Part shown: positions 7,873 to 15,767 of the stretch, in pieces
How positions within the stretch are numbered: the first letter of the stretch is position 1
How the letters are laid out: every line of letters begins with the position of its first letter
Origin: DATLGB01 sp963726825
GTDB lineage: Bacteria; Actinomycetota; Thermoleophilia; Solirubrobacterales; Solirubrobacteraceae
Length of the DNA: 64,000 bases
Direction of reading: 5' to 3'
Assembly (NCBI GenBank): GCA_963726825.1
Contig: CAVSDT010000002.1
Span: forward strand, 434,001-498,000
The notes under the pieces: model-generated
The model's database searches: none
What the model was told of the DNA's origin: nothing
Seen by the model: only the letters and a program-made list of their open reading frames with translations
Made by a program: the position numbers and the translations under genes

Positions 7873-9537
7873 TCAGCCCTTGCCGACGCGCAGGTCGTAC
7901 TTCGCGTCGAGGTACGGGTTCCTGCGTGACGGTGCCGCGGGTCGCACGACCGCGAAGACGACCCGCGAGCGCGACGACCGGTTCGTCGTGCGCAGGACGT
8001 CCGTGACCCCCGCGGAGTGGCGCGACCGGCCGAGGCGGCGGCCGGTGTTGCGCAGCGTCCGCGCCTTGCGCGAGTACAGCGACAGGTCCGGATTGCCGTT
8101 GGTGGACGTGCGCCGCAGCACGATCCGCGCCGTCTGACCCGCGGGGATGCGGATGCGGTAGACGTCGGCGGGGTCCTCGTAGAAGTCGATCGTCGCCTCC
8201 GTGCGGCGCTCGCGGCCGCCCTTCCAGATCGCCGCGTTCGCCGAGCCGAAGCGCTTGCCGTTGACGTAGGGCACGTCGTCGTTGGGCTCCTGCGGGTCGG
8301 GCGTCGCCAGCGGCGGGGCCTTCGACAGCGCCGCGGCGAGGTCGAGCTTGCCGAAGCCCGTGGCGGAGTCGTAGCCCTTGTTGCCGATGTCGGCGGCCGA
8401 GAGCCGGACGACCTGCTCGACCTGGTCGGCGGTCAGGTCCGGACGCACCTGGCGCAACCATGTCGCGGCGGCGGCGACGATCGGGGCGGAGAAGCTCGTC
8501 CCCGCCAGGTCCGCGTAGCCGCTGGGGTCGCCCTCGGGGGCGCCGAGCGTCGTCGGGACGGCGGTGGTGATCCCCACGCCGGGGGCGACGAGGTCCAGGG
8601 CGGCGTTGGAGTTCGAGAACGGCGCGGCGGTGTCGTCGGGCGTCGAGGCGCCGATCGTCAGCACGTGGGGGAGGGACGCCGGGAACTCGAGCGGGTTGCC
8701 GTTGGTGAGCTCGTTGCCGCCGGCGGCGACGAGGACGACGTCCTTGCGCGTCGCGCGCTGCAGCGCCTCGTACTCCGTCTGGCAGAACTGGCCGGAGCCG
8801 TAGCTCATGTTGACGACCTTCGCGCCGGCGGCCACGGCCCGGTCGATCCCGCGCGCGGAGTCCGAGCAGGAGATGTCCGTCGCGGGGATCGGCACGTTGA
8901 GCGCGCGCATGCCCGGCCAGGCGCCGACGATGCCGACGCCGTTCTGCGGCGCGGCGGCGACGGCCATCGTGGCGGTGCCGTGGCCGATCTCGAGGCCCGC
9001 GGTGCCGTCGAGCACGTTGGCGTTCGGGTTGTTGGCGAACTCGGGGTGGGTCTTGTCCGCCCGGGCGTCCACGAGGGCCAGCAGCGGGCTGTCGGGCGTG
9101 ACCGGGGGCGGGACGAGGCTCGGGGTGATCGCCTGGTTGCGCCAGTCGGTGCGCGGCGACAGCGGGTCCCCCGTCACGGCCTGGGCCAGCCGGGAGGTGC
9201 GGTTGGGCTCGGAGAAGGCCAGCAGGCCGGCGGCCCGCAGCCGCCCGGCGAGCCTGCGCGCGCGGCCGACGGGGACCTCCCAGGCGCCGCGGCCCGCGGA
9301 CGTGGCGCCGGCGGCGCGGGCGAGGCGGGTCGCGTGCGCGCCGGGGCGAGCGCCGACGAGCCAGGTCGAGCGGTCGGCCGCGTGTGCCGCGATCCCGGCC
9401 GCGCCGGGCAGCGCCTGCGGCCGCGCCGGGACGGCCGCGGAGGCGGCGACGGCCGTGCGCTGGGGGGTGGCGCCGGCGGGGGCGGCCAGGGCGAGGGTCA
9501 GCGCGAGGGCCGCGGCCGGGGGAAGCATCAGGCGCAC
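7873..9537 (-). CDS. Secreted subtilisin-like (S8) serine protease
   Basis: This is a 554-aa exported protease. A signal peptide (MRLMLPPAAALALTLALAA, then PAGA) is followed by a propeptide-like region. The catalytic triad sits in LLALVDARADKTHPEF (Asp), EIGHGTATMAVAA (His) and LAGTSFSAPIVAAA (Ser), with the oxyanion region VAAGGNE. About 140 residues follow the peptidase domain and resemble the pre-peptidase C-terminal beta domains of secreted proteases. I chose GTG 9537 because TAGCCT lies 7 nt before it; GTG 9543 and ATG 9528 are alternatives. The gene ends convergently 6 nt from trxB. Confidence 0.9.
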   Translation of the reverse strand: MRLMLPPAAALALTLALAAPAGATPQRTAVAASAAVPARPQALPGAAGIAAHAADRSTWLVGARPGAHATRLARAAGATSAGRGAWEVPVGRARRLAGRLRAAGLLAFSEPNRTSRLAQAVTGDPLSPRTDWRNQAITPSLVPPPVTPDSPLLALVDARADKTHPEFANNPNANVLDGTAGLEIGHGTATMAVAAAPQNGVGIVGAWPGMRALNVPIPATDISCSDSARGIDRAVAAGAKVVNMSYGSGQFCQTEYEALQRATRKDVVLVAAGGNELTNGNPLEFPASLPHVLTIGASTPDDTAAPFSNSNAALDLVAPGVGITTAVPTTLGAPEGDPSGYADLAGTSFSAPIVAAAATWLRQVRPDLTADQVEQVVRLSAADIGNKGYDSATGFGKLDLAAALSKAPPLATPDPQEPNDDVPYVNGKRFGSANAAIWKGGRERRTEATIDFYEDPADVYRIRIPAGQTARIVLRRTSTNGNPDLSLYSRKARTLRNTGRRLGRSRHSAGVTDVLRTTNRSSRSRVVFAVVRPAAPSRRNPYLDAKYDLRVGKG

Positions 9538-9603
9538 GGTCACGAGGCTAGAGAGCCTCGCGGCGGCCGGAAGTTGCGGCGCGCATCCCTAATCTGGCTG
9601 GCA

Positions 9604-10275
9604 GTGGACACCTTCACCCTGATCGTGACGGTGGGCATGGCGCTCCTGTTCCTCTGGGTCATCGCTCTCGGCATCTGGCACCCCCGCTCCGGCGCGGACG
9701 TCCTCAACTGGACCCCGACGCGTTCCGCGGCCGTCGAGGCGCAGAACGACATCGACGACGTGGAGCAGATGATCGCCGCGCAGAACGCCCTGCGCGCCCG
9801 GCGCGGCAAGGCGGCACGCACGCAGGACGAGGTCGAGGACCAGGTGCGCGCCGACCAGCGCATGCTCGCCGACTACGCCGACGCGTACTGGCGGGAACAG
9901 CGCGACACACGGGGGATCCGCGACACGCCGGGGGAGACGATCACGATCTACGAGAAGGCGAGCTGCACGGCCTGCCAGCGGCTCGCGCGGATCCTGACCG
10001 AGCGCGGCGTGGACTTCGACCGCGTCGACTACCACGTGGAGCCCCTGCCGGCTGAGCGCATCGTCGCCCTGCTGGCCAAGGCCGGCGTCAGCGCGCACCA
10101 GGCGCTGCGGATGAAGGAGCCGGGGGCGCAGCGGCTGGTGGAGGCGCGCGCCTCCGAGGCCGAGATCGTCGCTGCGATGGCGGCGGAGCCGGCGCTGCTG
10201 CAACGCCCGATCGTCGAGCGCGGCGACCGCGCCGTGCTCGCGCGCCCGGCCGAGCGCGCCCTCGAGCTGCTCTGA
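9604..10275 (+). CDS. Membrane-anchored Spx/ArsC-like thioredoxin-fold protein (fusion)
   Basis: The 223-aa product has two parts. Residues 1-100 hold one N-terminal TM helix (TLIVTVGMALLFLWVIALGI), then WHPRSGADVLNWTPTRSAAV and a charged helical segment rich in Glu and Arg. Residues 115-223 form an ArsC/Spx-type thioredoxin fold with EKASCTACQRLARIL, i.e. a CxxC as in Spx rather than the single Cys of ArsC, and the late QRPIVERGDRAVLARP. No in-frame ATG, GTG or TTG separates the halves, so they are made as one chain. TAATCT lies 8 nt before the GTG start. It is probably a membrane-tethered thiol reductase; the substrate is unknown. Confidence 0.75.
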   Translation: MDTFTLIVTVGMALLFLWVIALGIWHPRSGADVLNWTPTRSAAVEAQNDIDDVEQMIAAQNALRARRGKAARTQDEVEDQVRADQRMLADYADAYWREQRDTRGIRDTPGETITIYEKASCTACQRLARILTERGVDFDRVDYHVEPLPAERIVALLAKAGVSAHQALRMKEPGAQRLVEARASEAEIVAAMAAEPALLQRPIVERGDRAVLARPAERALELL

Positions 10276-10284
10276 CCCGCGGCG

Positions 10285-10977
10285 TCAGCGGCGCGACTGG
10301 GTGTCGGTGATCGGCCAGGGCAGGCGCCGGAGGATCCAGGCCGGGGCGGACTCGCCGCTGCGCGTGCGCACGACCTCGCAGCCCGTGAGCTTGTAGGCGC
10401 GCTTGCGGCCCCGGCGCTTGCGGGGGTGGACGTAGACGACGTCGGTGCCCGGCCCGCAGTCGATCGTCCCGCGGCCGAAGCGCGCATGGATGACGTCGGT
10501 GCCGGCGCCGCCCGCGACGACGTTGCGCCCGTGGGAGGGGTAGATGAAGTCGGGCCCGTCGCCGCCGGTGAGGCGGTCGCGCTGGCTCGTGGGCTGGCCC
10601 GAGGGCTTGTAGTCGCCCCAGATGACGTCGCCGTTGTTGCCCGCGTGGATTCTGTCGTCGCCGTGGCCGCCGTAGAGGCGGTGGTGGGCGCCGGAGGCCC
10701 GCATGACGTAGCCGTCCGCGGTCTTCTCCATCCAGTGCTTGCAGGAGGACGACGGCTTGTCGCTGGAGTCCTTGCAGCCCTGCTTGCGGGTCGCGCTGCC
10801 GAACGGGTTGAACCCGGCGCGGGCGTCGAGCGGGCGGGAGGAGTCGCGCACGTTCATGAGCAGCATGCCGTCGTAGGGCGGCCAGCCGCGGTGGCTGGCC
10901 ATCGCGCCGGCCGGCGGGGTCCGCAGGCCGGCGACGGCGATCGCGAGGAGGAGGACGGTCAGGAGGGTGCGGCGCAT
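10285..10977 (-). CDS. Secreted protein with RTX-like calcium-binding repeats
   Basis: The 230-aa protein has a signal peptide (MRRTLLTVLLLAIAVAG) and, after about residue 95, several nonapeptide-like GGxGxD repeats: LYGGHGDDRIHAGNNGD, LTGGDGPDFIYPSHG, VAGGAGTDVIHARFG and DCGPGTDVVYV. These bind calcium in the RTX/hemolysin-type beta-roll. The region before the repeats (residues 25-90) contains two cysteines and an HWMEKT segment but no recognisable enzyme motif. ATG 10977 is used; a GTG at 10986 would add three residues. It is probably an extracellular Ca2+-folded structural or adhesive protein. Confidence 0.8.
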   Translation of the reverse strand: MRRTLLTVLLLAIAVAGLRTPPAGAMASHRGWPPYDGMLLMNVRDSSRPLDARAGFNPFGSATRKQGCKDSSDKPSSSCKHWMEKTADGYVMRASGAHHRLYGGHGDDRIHAGNNGDVIWGDYKPSGQPTSQRDRLTGGDGPDFIYPSHGRNVVAGGAGTDVIHARFGRGTIDCGPGTDVVYVHPRKRRGRKRAYKLTGCEVVRTRSGESAPAWILRRLPWPITDTQSRR

Positions 10978-11100
10978 CGGCGTCACAACCCCGTCATCGG
11001 CCGCGCGACGCGGCGCCTGGACCGGGCGCTGTCAGGCCGTCGACGACGGCCGCGATCAGGCGTCGCCGCGTCCGGCCGCCGTCCGGCGTGGGGGCACGGC

Positions 11101-11601
11101 ATGATGGGCGGCATGGCCCGAGTCCTCATCATCGGCTGCGGTGGTCGCGGCCAAGCCCTCGCGCGGGAGCTCGTCGCCGCCGGTCACGCGGTCCGCGGGA
11201 CGACGCGCGACCCGGCGAAGGCCGCGGCGATCGAGGCGGCCGGGGCCGAGCCCTTCGTCGGTGACCCCGATCGGATCGCCACGATCATGGACGCGTTCGT
11301 CGCGACGACGATCGTCTGCTGGCTGATGGGCACCGCGACGGGGCCCGAGGAGCAGGTCCACGAGCTGCACGGGGGCCGCCTGCGGATGCTGTGCGAGAAG
11401 ATCGTCGACACGCCCGTGCGCGGGCTCGTCTACGAGGCGGGCGGGACGGTCCCGTTCGCCTGGCGCGAGGAGGGGGAGATGGTCGTGCGCGGCGCGCGGG
11501 CGACGTGGAACATCCCGCTCGAGGTCGTCGACACCGACCCGGCCGACGCCGACGCCTGGCTGCGCGATCACGTCGCGGCCGTCGCGAGGCTGCTCGGTTA
11601 G
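11101..11601 (+). CDS. NAD(P)-binding Rossmann-fold protein
   Basis: This is a short 166-aa protein. The N-terminus, MARVLIIGCGGRGQALARELVAAG, is a classic dinucleotide-binding beta-alpha-beta motif like those of atypical short-chain reductases and NAD-dependent epimerases. The rest is too short for a full epimerase. ATG 11101 has a GGGGG run about 6 nt upstream; an internal ATG at 11113 would give MARVLIIG directly and is equally possible. Its stop codon overlaps the convergent MFS gene stop by 4 nt. Enzyme activity cannot be assigned. Confidence 0.75.
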   Translation: MMGGMARVLIIGCGGRGQALARELVAAGHAVRGTTRDPAKAAAIEAAGAEPFVGDPDRIATIMDAFVATTIVCWLMGTATGPEEQVHELHGGRLRMLCEKIVDTPVRGLVYEAGGTVPFAWREEGEMVVRGARATWNIPLEVVDTDPADADAWLRDHVAAVARLLG

Positions 11602-12770
11602 GCGGGCACGACGGGCGCGCGCCGCAGCTGCAGGCCGAAGGCGACGGTCGCCGACGCGGCCAGGACGATCACCACGGCGCCGTAGACGAGGGCGGTCGGC
11701 CGCAGCCCGTAGTGCGTCTCCGCGACCCCGGCGAGCACCGCGGGCGCGCTGAAGGCGGTGTAGGAGACGACGTAGACCGCCGACATCAGCCCGGCGCGCT
11801 CGTGCGCGTCGATCCGCCCGGTCAGCACCCGCAGGACGCCGGCGAAGGCGGGCCCGAAGCCGATCCCCGCGACGAAGGACCCGAGGAGCAGCAGCACGGT
11901 CGAGCCCGTCGCGACGGCCGCGAGCGTGATCGCCACGCCGGCCATCACGAAGCCGGCGCCGCCGAGCATCAGCCGCTCGGCGGGCAGCGGGCGCGACAGG
12001 GCGGCCGTCACCCCGCCGGTCCCCATCAGGGCGACGACCACGAGCCCGCCGATGACGTGCGAGTCCGACCCGGTCAGCAGCGCCGTCAGCGACGGGCCGA
12101 GGGAGAGGTAGAGGCCGCCGAGCGACCAGGTCGCCACCAGGCACGGGGCGACCGCGACGAACGTCGCGCGCACCGTGCGGGGGACAGCGACCCGGGGCCG
12201 CAACGCCGCCCGCCAGCGGCCGTCGGGCTCCAGCGGCTCGGGCAGCAGGACGAGGCCGGCGAGCGCCGCGACGTAGGCGCCGGTCAGCACCCAGAAGACG
12301 AGGTGGGTGGGGTCGGGGCCGAGGTCGACGAGCAGCGCCGCGCCGAGCGCGCCGCCCGAGAGCCCGAGAAGCGGGGCCGCACTGGCCACGATGGAGCCGA
12401 TCCCGGGGCGCGGCTCCGTGTCGAGCAGCGCCGCGCTCAGCGTGCTGGTCGCCAGCCCGGTCGCGAGGCCCTGGAGCGCACGCGCGGCCAGCAGCCAGCC
12501 GGTCGCGTCCGCGAGCAGGAACGCGGCCATCCCGACGAGCTGCAGGACGAGCGCGACCACCAGGACCCGCTTGCGGCCCGCGTGGTCGGAGACGCGACCC
12601 GCGACGACGAGCGCGACCAGCAGCGCGAGCACGTACACCGCGAAGACGAGGGTGAGCGTGATCGCGCTGAAGCCGTAGGCGTCCTGGTAGACGAGGTACA
12701 GCGGCGTCGGCGCGCCGGCGCCCGCGAAGAAGACGGCGAGGATCGCCCCGAAGGCGACGAAGGCCTTCAC
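11598..12770 (-). CDS. MFS transporter
   Basis: This is a 390-aa transporter of the major facilitator superfamily with 12 predicted helices. The loop 2-3 signature VAGRVSDHAGRKRVLVV (G-x3-D-x2-GR-x-R) is present after helix 2, and a related motif follows in the second half. The GTG start overlaps the stop of the Nudix gene (GTGA), so it is the last gene of the DUF1015-OsmC-Nudix-MFS operon. Similarity to DHA1-type efflux pumps is likely, but the substrate cannot be read from the sequence. Confidence 0.85.
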   Translation of the reverse strand: MKAFVAFGAILAVFFAGAGAPTPLYLVYQDAYGFSAITLTLVFAVYVLALLVALVVAGRVSDHAGRKRVLVVALVLQLVGMAAFLLADATGWLLAARALQGLATGLATSTLSAALLDTEPRPGIGSIVASAAPLLGLSGGALGAALLVDLGPDPTHLVFWVLTGAYVAALAGLVLLPEPLEPDGRWRAALRPRVAVPRTVRATFVAVAPCLVATWSLGGLYLSLGPSLTALLTGSDSHVIGGLVVVALMGTGGVTAALSRPLPAERLMLGGAGFVMAGVAITLAAVATGSTVLLLLGSFVAGIGFGPAFAGVLRVLTGRIDAHERAGLMSAVYVVSYTAFSAPAVLAGVAETHYGLRPTALVYGAVVIVLAASATVAFGLQLRRAPVVPA

Positions 12771-13411
12771 GGCTCGATGCGGGCCAGGAGGTCCGACACG
12801 ATCCGGGCCGTCGCGCCCCAGATCAGGTTGTCGTCGACCGCGTAGGTGTCCGTCATGAACGGGATGCCGCGGCGCACGAGCCGGCGCCGGCCGTAGCCCG
12901 CGCGGACGTCTTCGACGGCGAGCTCGAGGATGTGGGCGACCTCGGTCTCCTGCGGGATCCACTCGCGCTCGACGATCTCCTCGAAGACGCCCACGAAGGG
13001 ATAGATCGCGTAGTTGGTGACGAACGTCGGGGTCGGGGGCAGGGCGCCCGCGAGCGTCACCCGCGTGCGGTCGAGGCCGATCTCCTCCTCCGTCTCGCGC
13101 AGCGCCGTCGTCAGGAGGTCCGGGTCGGCGTCCTCGCGCCGGCCGCCGGGGAAGGAGATCTCTCCGGGGTGGCGGGAGAGATCCTCGCGGCGCTTGGTGA
13201 ACAGGGCGTGGAGGCGGCCGTCGCGCATGAACAGCGGCACGAGGACGGCCGACTCCGTCTTGCCGTGCACGGCGATGTCCCACGCCTCCTCGGGCGTGAG
13301 CAGTCCACGCCCGAGCGTGCCCGCGAGGTCGGTGACGCTCAGACCGGTGCGACCCGGGTGACGCGCTCGTTGAAGACGACCTCGCCCTCGAGCGTGCGGT
13401 GGATGGGGCAC
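12767..13411 (-). CDS. Nudix hydrolase (CoA pyrophosphatase-like)
   Basis: The Nudix box is present as GGRREDADPD followed by TALRETEEEIGL. The preceding RREDLSRHPGEISFPGG is the NUDT7/NUDT8-type signature of coenzyme A diphosphatases. These cleave CoA to phosphopantetheine and 3',5'-ADP. The full ORF from ATG 13411 is 214 aa but overlaps the OsmC gene by 73 nt and its first 25 residues look non-native. The true start may be a CTG near 13360 or GTG 13270. The stop overlaps the MFS start. Family call is firm; the start is not. Confidence 0.8.
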   Translation of the reverse strand: MPHPPHARGRGRLQRARHPGRTGLSVTDLAGTLGRGLLTPEEAWDIAVHGKTESAVLVPLFMRDGRLHALFTKRREDLSRHPGEISFPGGRREDADPDLLTTALRETEEEIGLDRTRVTLAGALPPTPTFVTNYAIYPFVGVFEEIVEREWIPQETEVAHILELAVEDVRAGYGRRRLVRRGIPFMTDTYAVDDNLIWGATARIVSDLLARIEP

Positions 13412-13740
13412 TTGGCGGCGATCGACGTCAGCCGCTCGGCCTGCTCGTCCGAGAGGCCCTCCGGGAGGCGCAGGACGAGGTCGAAGTTCGTCGGCCGGCC
13501 ACGCTCGGCGGGCGTGTAGTCGCAGTCGACCTCGACGCCCGTCATGTCCCAGCCCTTGCGCTGGGCGTACATCTGCATGGTGATCGCGGTGCAGGAGGCG
13601 AGGCTGGCCGCCAGCAGCTCCTCCGGGCTCGGGCCGAGGTCCTTGCCGCCCTGGTCGAGGGGCTCGTCCGCGATCAGGCGGTGCTCCCGGACCCGGACCT
13701 CGTGCTCGAAGTCCCCGCGCCGGATCGAGATGGCCTTCAT
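13339..13740 (-). CDS. OsmC/Ohr family protein
   Basis: This is a 133-aa thiol peroxidase-like protein. The two conserved cysteines are in LAASLASCTAITMQMYAQRKGW and AAKCPIHRTLE, spaced as in OsmC-type proteins, which reduce organic hydroperoxides using dihydrolipoamide or related thiols. A TAGCAT box lies 7 nt upstream of the ATG, so it may be transcribed independently as well as from the DUF1015 gene. A second member of the superfamily (Ohr) is encoded at 21899-22306. A general oxidative-stress role is inferred from the family. Confidence 0.85.
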   Translation of the reverse strand: MKAISIRRGDFEHEVRVREHRLIADEPLDQGGKDLGPSPEELLAASLASCTAITMQMYAQRKGWDMTGVEVDCDYTPAERGRPTNFDLVLRLPEGLSDEQAERLTSIAAKCPIHRTLEGEVVFNERVTRVAPV

Positions 13741-13750
13741 GGTCTCGATG

Positions 13751-15016
13751 CTACTCCTCGTCCAGCGGGTGGAAGAGCAGGCCCGTCGGGACCTTCGGAT
13801 GGAAGAACGTCGACTTCGGCGGCATGACCTCGCCGGCGGCCGCGACGTCGCGGATCAGGGCGACCGGGACGGCCCCGGTGAACAGCGCGGCCTGGGTCGG
13901 GTCGTCCTCGTCGAGGACCTTCGCGCGGGCCTCGTCGGTGGTGCGCGAGTAGTCCAGGCCGTGCTTGTGGTCGATGTCGTCGTCCGTCAGCCCGAGTGCG
14001 CCCTTGAGCAGGAGCGCCTCGAGCACCGCGGTGTCGAGGCGGCGGTAGGCCGCCGACCGGTCCGGGATCGCGGCGTCGGCGGTGGCGGGGTCCTTGAGCG
14101 TGACCTTCCACGGCTGCTGATGGCCGGCGTCGAGCAGGCCGAGGACGATCGGCTCTCCCGTCTGCTCGGGCGGCTCGAGCGCGTCGAGCTCGATCTTCTC
14201 GAGCGTCCAGTCCTTGGCGAGGGACTCCCGGAGCTTCGTGCGGCGGTCCTCGTCGAGGCCGGACAGGAGGCGGTGGGTCGGGAAGACGGTCAGCCCCGGG
14301 TCCTGCAGCGCGACGAGGCAGGCGAGCACGTAGCCGGCGGCGTCGGTCTGGACCTCCTCGGCGTACACGCGGGCGGTCTCGTAGCGGTGGTGGCCGTCGG
14401 CGATCAGCAGCTCGGCGGGTTCCAGGGCCTGGGTGACGGCCTCGATCGCCCGCTCGTCGTCGAGGCGCCAGAGCCGGTTCTCGGTGCCGTCGGCGTCCGT
14501 GGTCGTCGCCCACGGCGCCGTCTGGGTCGTCGCCTCGATCGCCTTGGCGACCAGCGTCTCGGGGTCGTCGTGGAGGACGAAGATGGGGGAGAGGTTGGCC
14601 TTGGTGGCGCGCGTGAGCCTGAGCCGGTCCTCCTTGGGCCCGGGGTGCGTGCGCTCGTGCGGCCGGATCCGCCCGGCGCCGTACTCGGTGACCTTCACCC
14701 GCCCGAACACGCCCGTCCGCGTGCGCGCCTTCCCGTCGGGCCCGACGTAGTCCTGCGCGAGCACCCAGAACGCGGGTGTCTCGTCGCGCACGAGGATCCC
14801 GTCGGCCTTCCACTGCTCGTACGTCCGCGCGGCATCCCCGTACGGATCGTCCCCGACCGGCAGGTCGATCCCGACGGCGTTGTACTCCGACCGCGCCTGC
14901 AGCTCTCTGCGGCCGGCCTCGTCGATCACGTCGTAGGGCGGCGCGACCAGGTCCTGCATGTCACCCGCGCGCTGCGGGTCGTAGTGCACGGCGCGGAGAG
15001 GACGGACGTCAGCCAT
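13751..15016 (-). CDS. DUF1015 family protein
   Basis: This is a 421-aa cytoplasmic protein of the DUF1015 family, recognised by MADVRPLRAVHYDP followed by LVAPPYDVIDEAGRREL at the N-terminus, the central ERTHPGPKEDRLRLTRAT and LLIADGHHRYETARVY, and the C-terminal PPKSTFFHPKVPTGLLFHP. The paired histidines of DGHHRYETA and the basic RTHPGPK segment look like an active or ligand site, but no reaction is established. The ATG at 15016 is preceded by TAGCGT 9 nt upstream. It heads the minus-strand operon with OsmC, Nudix and MFS genes and faces away from tRNA-Pro. Confidence 0.85.
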   Translation of the reverse strand: MADVRPLRAVHYDPQRAGDMQDLVAPPYDVIDEAGRRELQARSEYNAVGIDLPVGDDPYGDAARTYEQWKADGILVRDETPAFWVLAQDYVGPDGKARTRTGVFGRVKVTEYGAGRIRPHERTHPGPKEDRLRLTRATKANLSPIFVLHDDPETLVAKAIEATTQTAPWATTTDADGTENRLWRLDDERAIEAVTQALEPAELLIADGHHRYETARVYAEEVQTDAAGYVLACLVALQDPGLTVFPTHRLLSGLDEDRRTKLRESLAKDWTLEKIELDALEPPEQTGEPIVLGLLDAGHQQPWKVTLKDPATADAAIPDRSAAYRRLDTAVLEALLLKGALGLTDDDIDHKHGLDYSRTTDEARAKVLDEDDPTQAALFTGAVPVALIRDVAAAGEVMPPKSTFFHPKVPTGLLFHPLDEE

Positions 15017-15053
15017 GCCGCGCGACGCTAGCGCGCGTAGAGTGAGCGCCGAT

Positions 15054-15127
15054 CGGGGCGTGGCGCAGCCTGGTAGCGCGCGCCGTTTGGGTCGGCGAGG
15101 TCCCCAGTTCGAATCTGGGCGCCCCGA
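15054..15127 (+). tRNA. tRNA-Pro(UGG)
   Basis: A 74-nt cloverleaf: acceptor CGGGGCG pairs with CGCCCCG, the D-stem is GCGC/GCGC, the anticodon stem CGCCG/CGGCG encloses loop TTTGGGT with anticodon TGG, and the T-arm is CCCAG-TTCGAAT-CTGGG. The discriminator is A. CCA is not encoded. Confidence 0.95.
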
Positions 15128-15154
15128 TGAGTTCCCGGCCCTGCGCCGGTCTGC

Positions 15155-15767
15155 ATGACCATGAGCCTCGTCACCGCCCACATCTCGATCTCGCTCGACG
15201 GCTTCGTCGCCGGGCCCGACCAGAGCGAGGACAACCCGCTCGGCATCGGGGGGTTGGCGGTGCACAAGTGGCACCTGCCGTCCGACGGTCGCGGTCCACG
15301 AGGGGGACGCGAAGGTCAGCGCGGACCTGATGCGCACGCGCGGCGCCGTGATCATGGGTCGCAACATGTTCGGGCCGATCCGCGGCGAGTGGACCGGCGA
15401 CTGGCGCGGCTGGTGGGGCGATGACCCGCCCTACCACGCACCGGTCTTCGTCCTCACCCATCACGAGCGCGAGCCCGTGCAGATGGACGGCGGCACGACC
15501 TTCCACTTCGTCACGACCGGGTTCGAGGCGGCGCTCGCCCAGGCGCGCGACGTCGCCGACGGGCAGGAGATCGCCATCGCGGGCGGCGCGTCGACGGTCC
15601 GTCAGGCCCTCGCCGCCGGCGCGCTGCAGCAGCTCACGCTCGACATCGCCCCGGTCCTGCTGGGCGCGGGTGAGCGCCTCTTCGACGGCGTCGAGGACCC
15701 CGGCCTGATCCCGACGGCGGTCACGCACTCACCCCTCGCGACCCACGTGACCTACCGCATCGGCTAG
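15155..15767 (+). pseudogene. RibD C-terminal/dihydrofolate-reductase-like protein, frameshifted
   Basis: Two reading frames together make one RibD_C-type reductase. The first (from 15155) gives MSLVTAHISISLDGFVAGPD and runs well to WHLPSDG near 15285. The second frame carries VHEGDAKVSADLMRTRGAVIMGRN, then PVFVLTHHEREP, and IAIAGGASTVRQALAAGALQQ through to the stop at 15767. The change is a +1 shift near 15280-15295, where removing one C from the GGTCGCGG stretch would restore the frame. It is either a recent inactivation or a sequencing error. Homologues are NADPH-dependent reductases of pterin- or riboflavin-like substrates. Confidence 0.75.

Noticed and set aside
15155..15767. Programmed frameshift in the RibD-like gene
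   Set aside because: There is no slippery heptamer or downstream stem at the shift. A simple indel explains it better.
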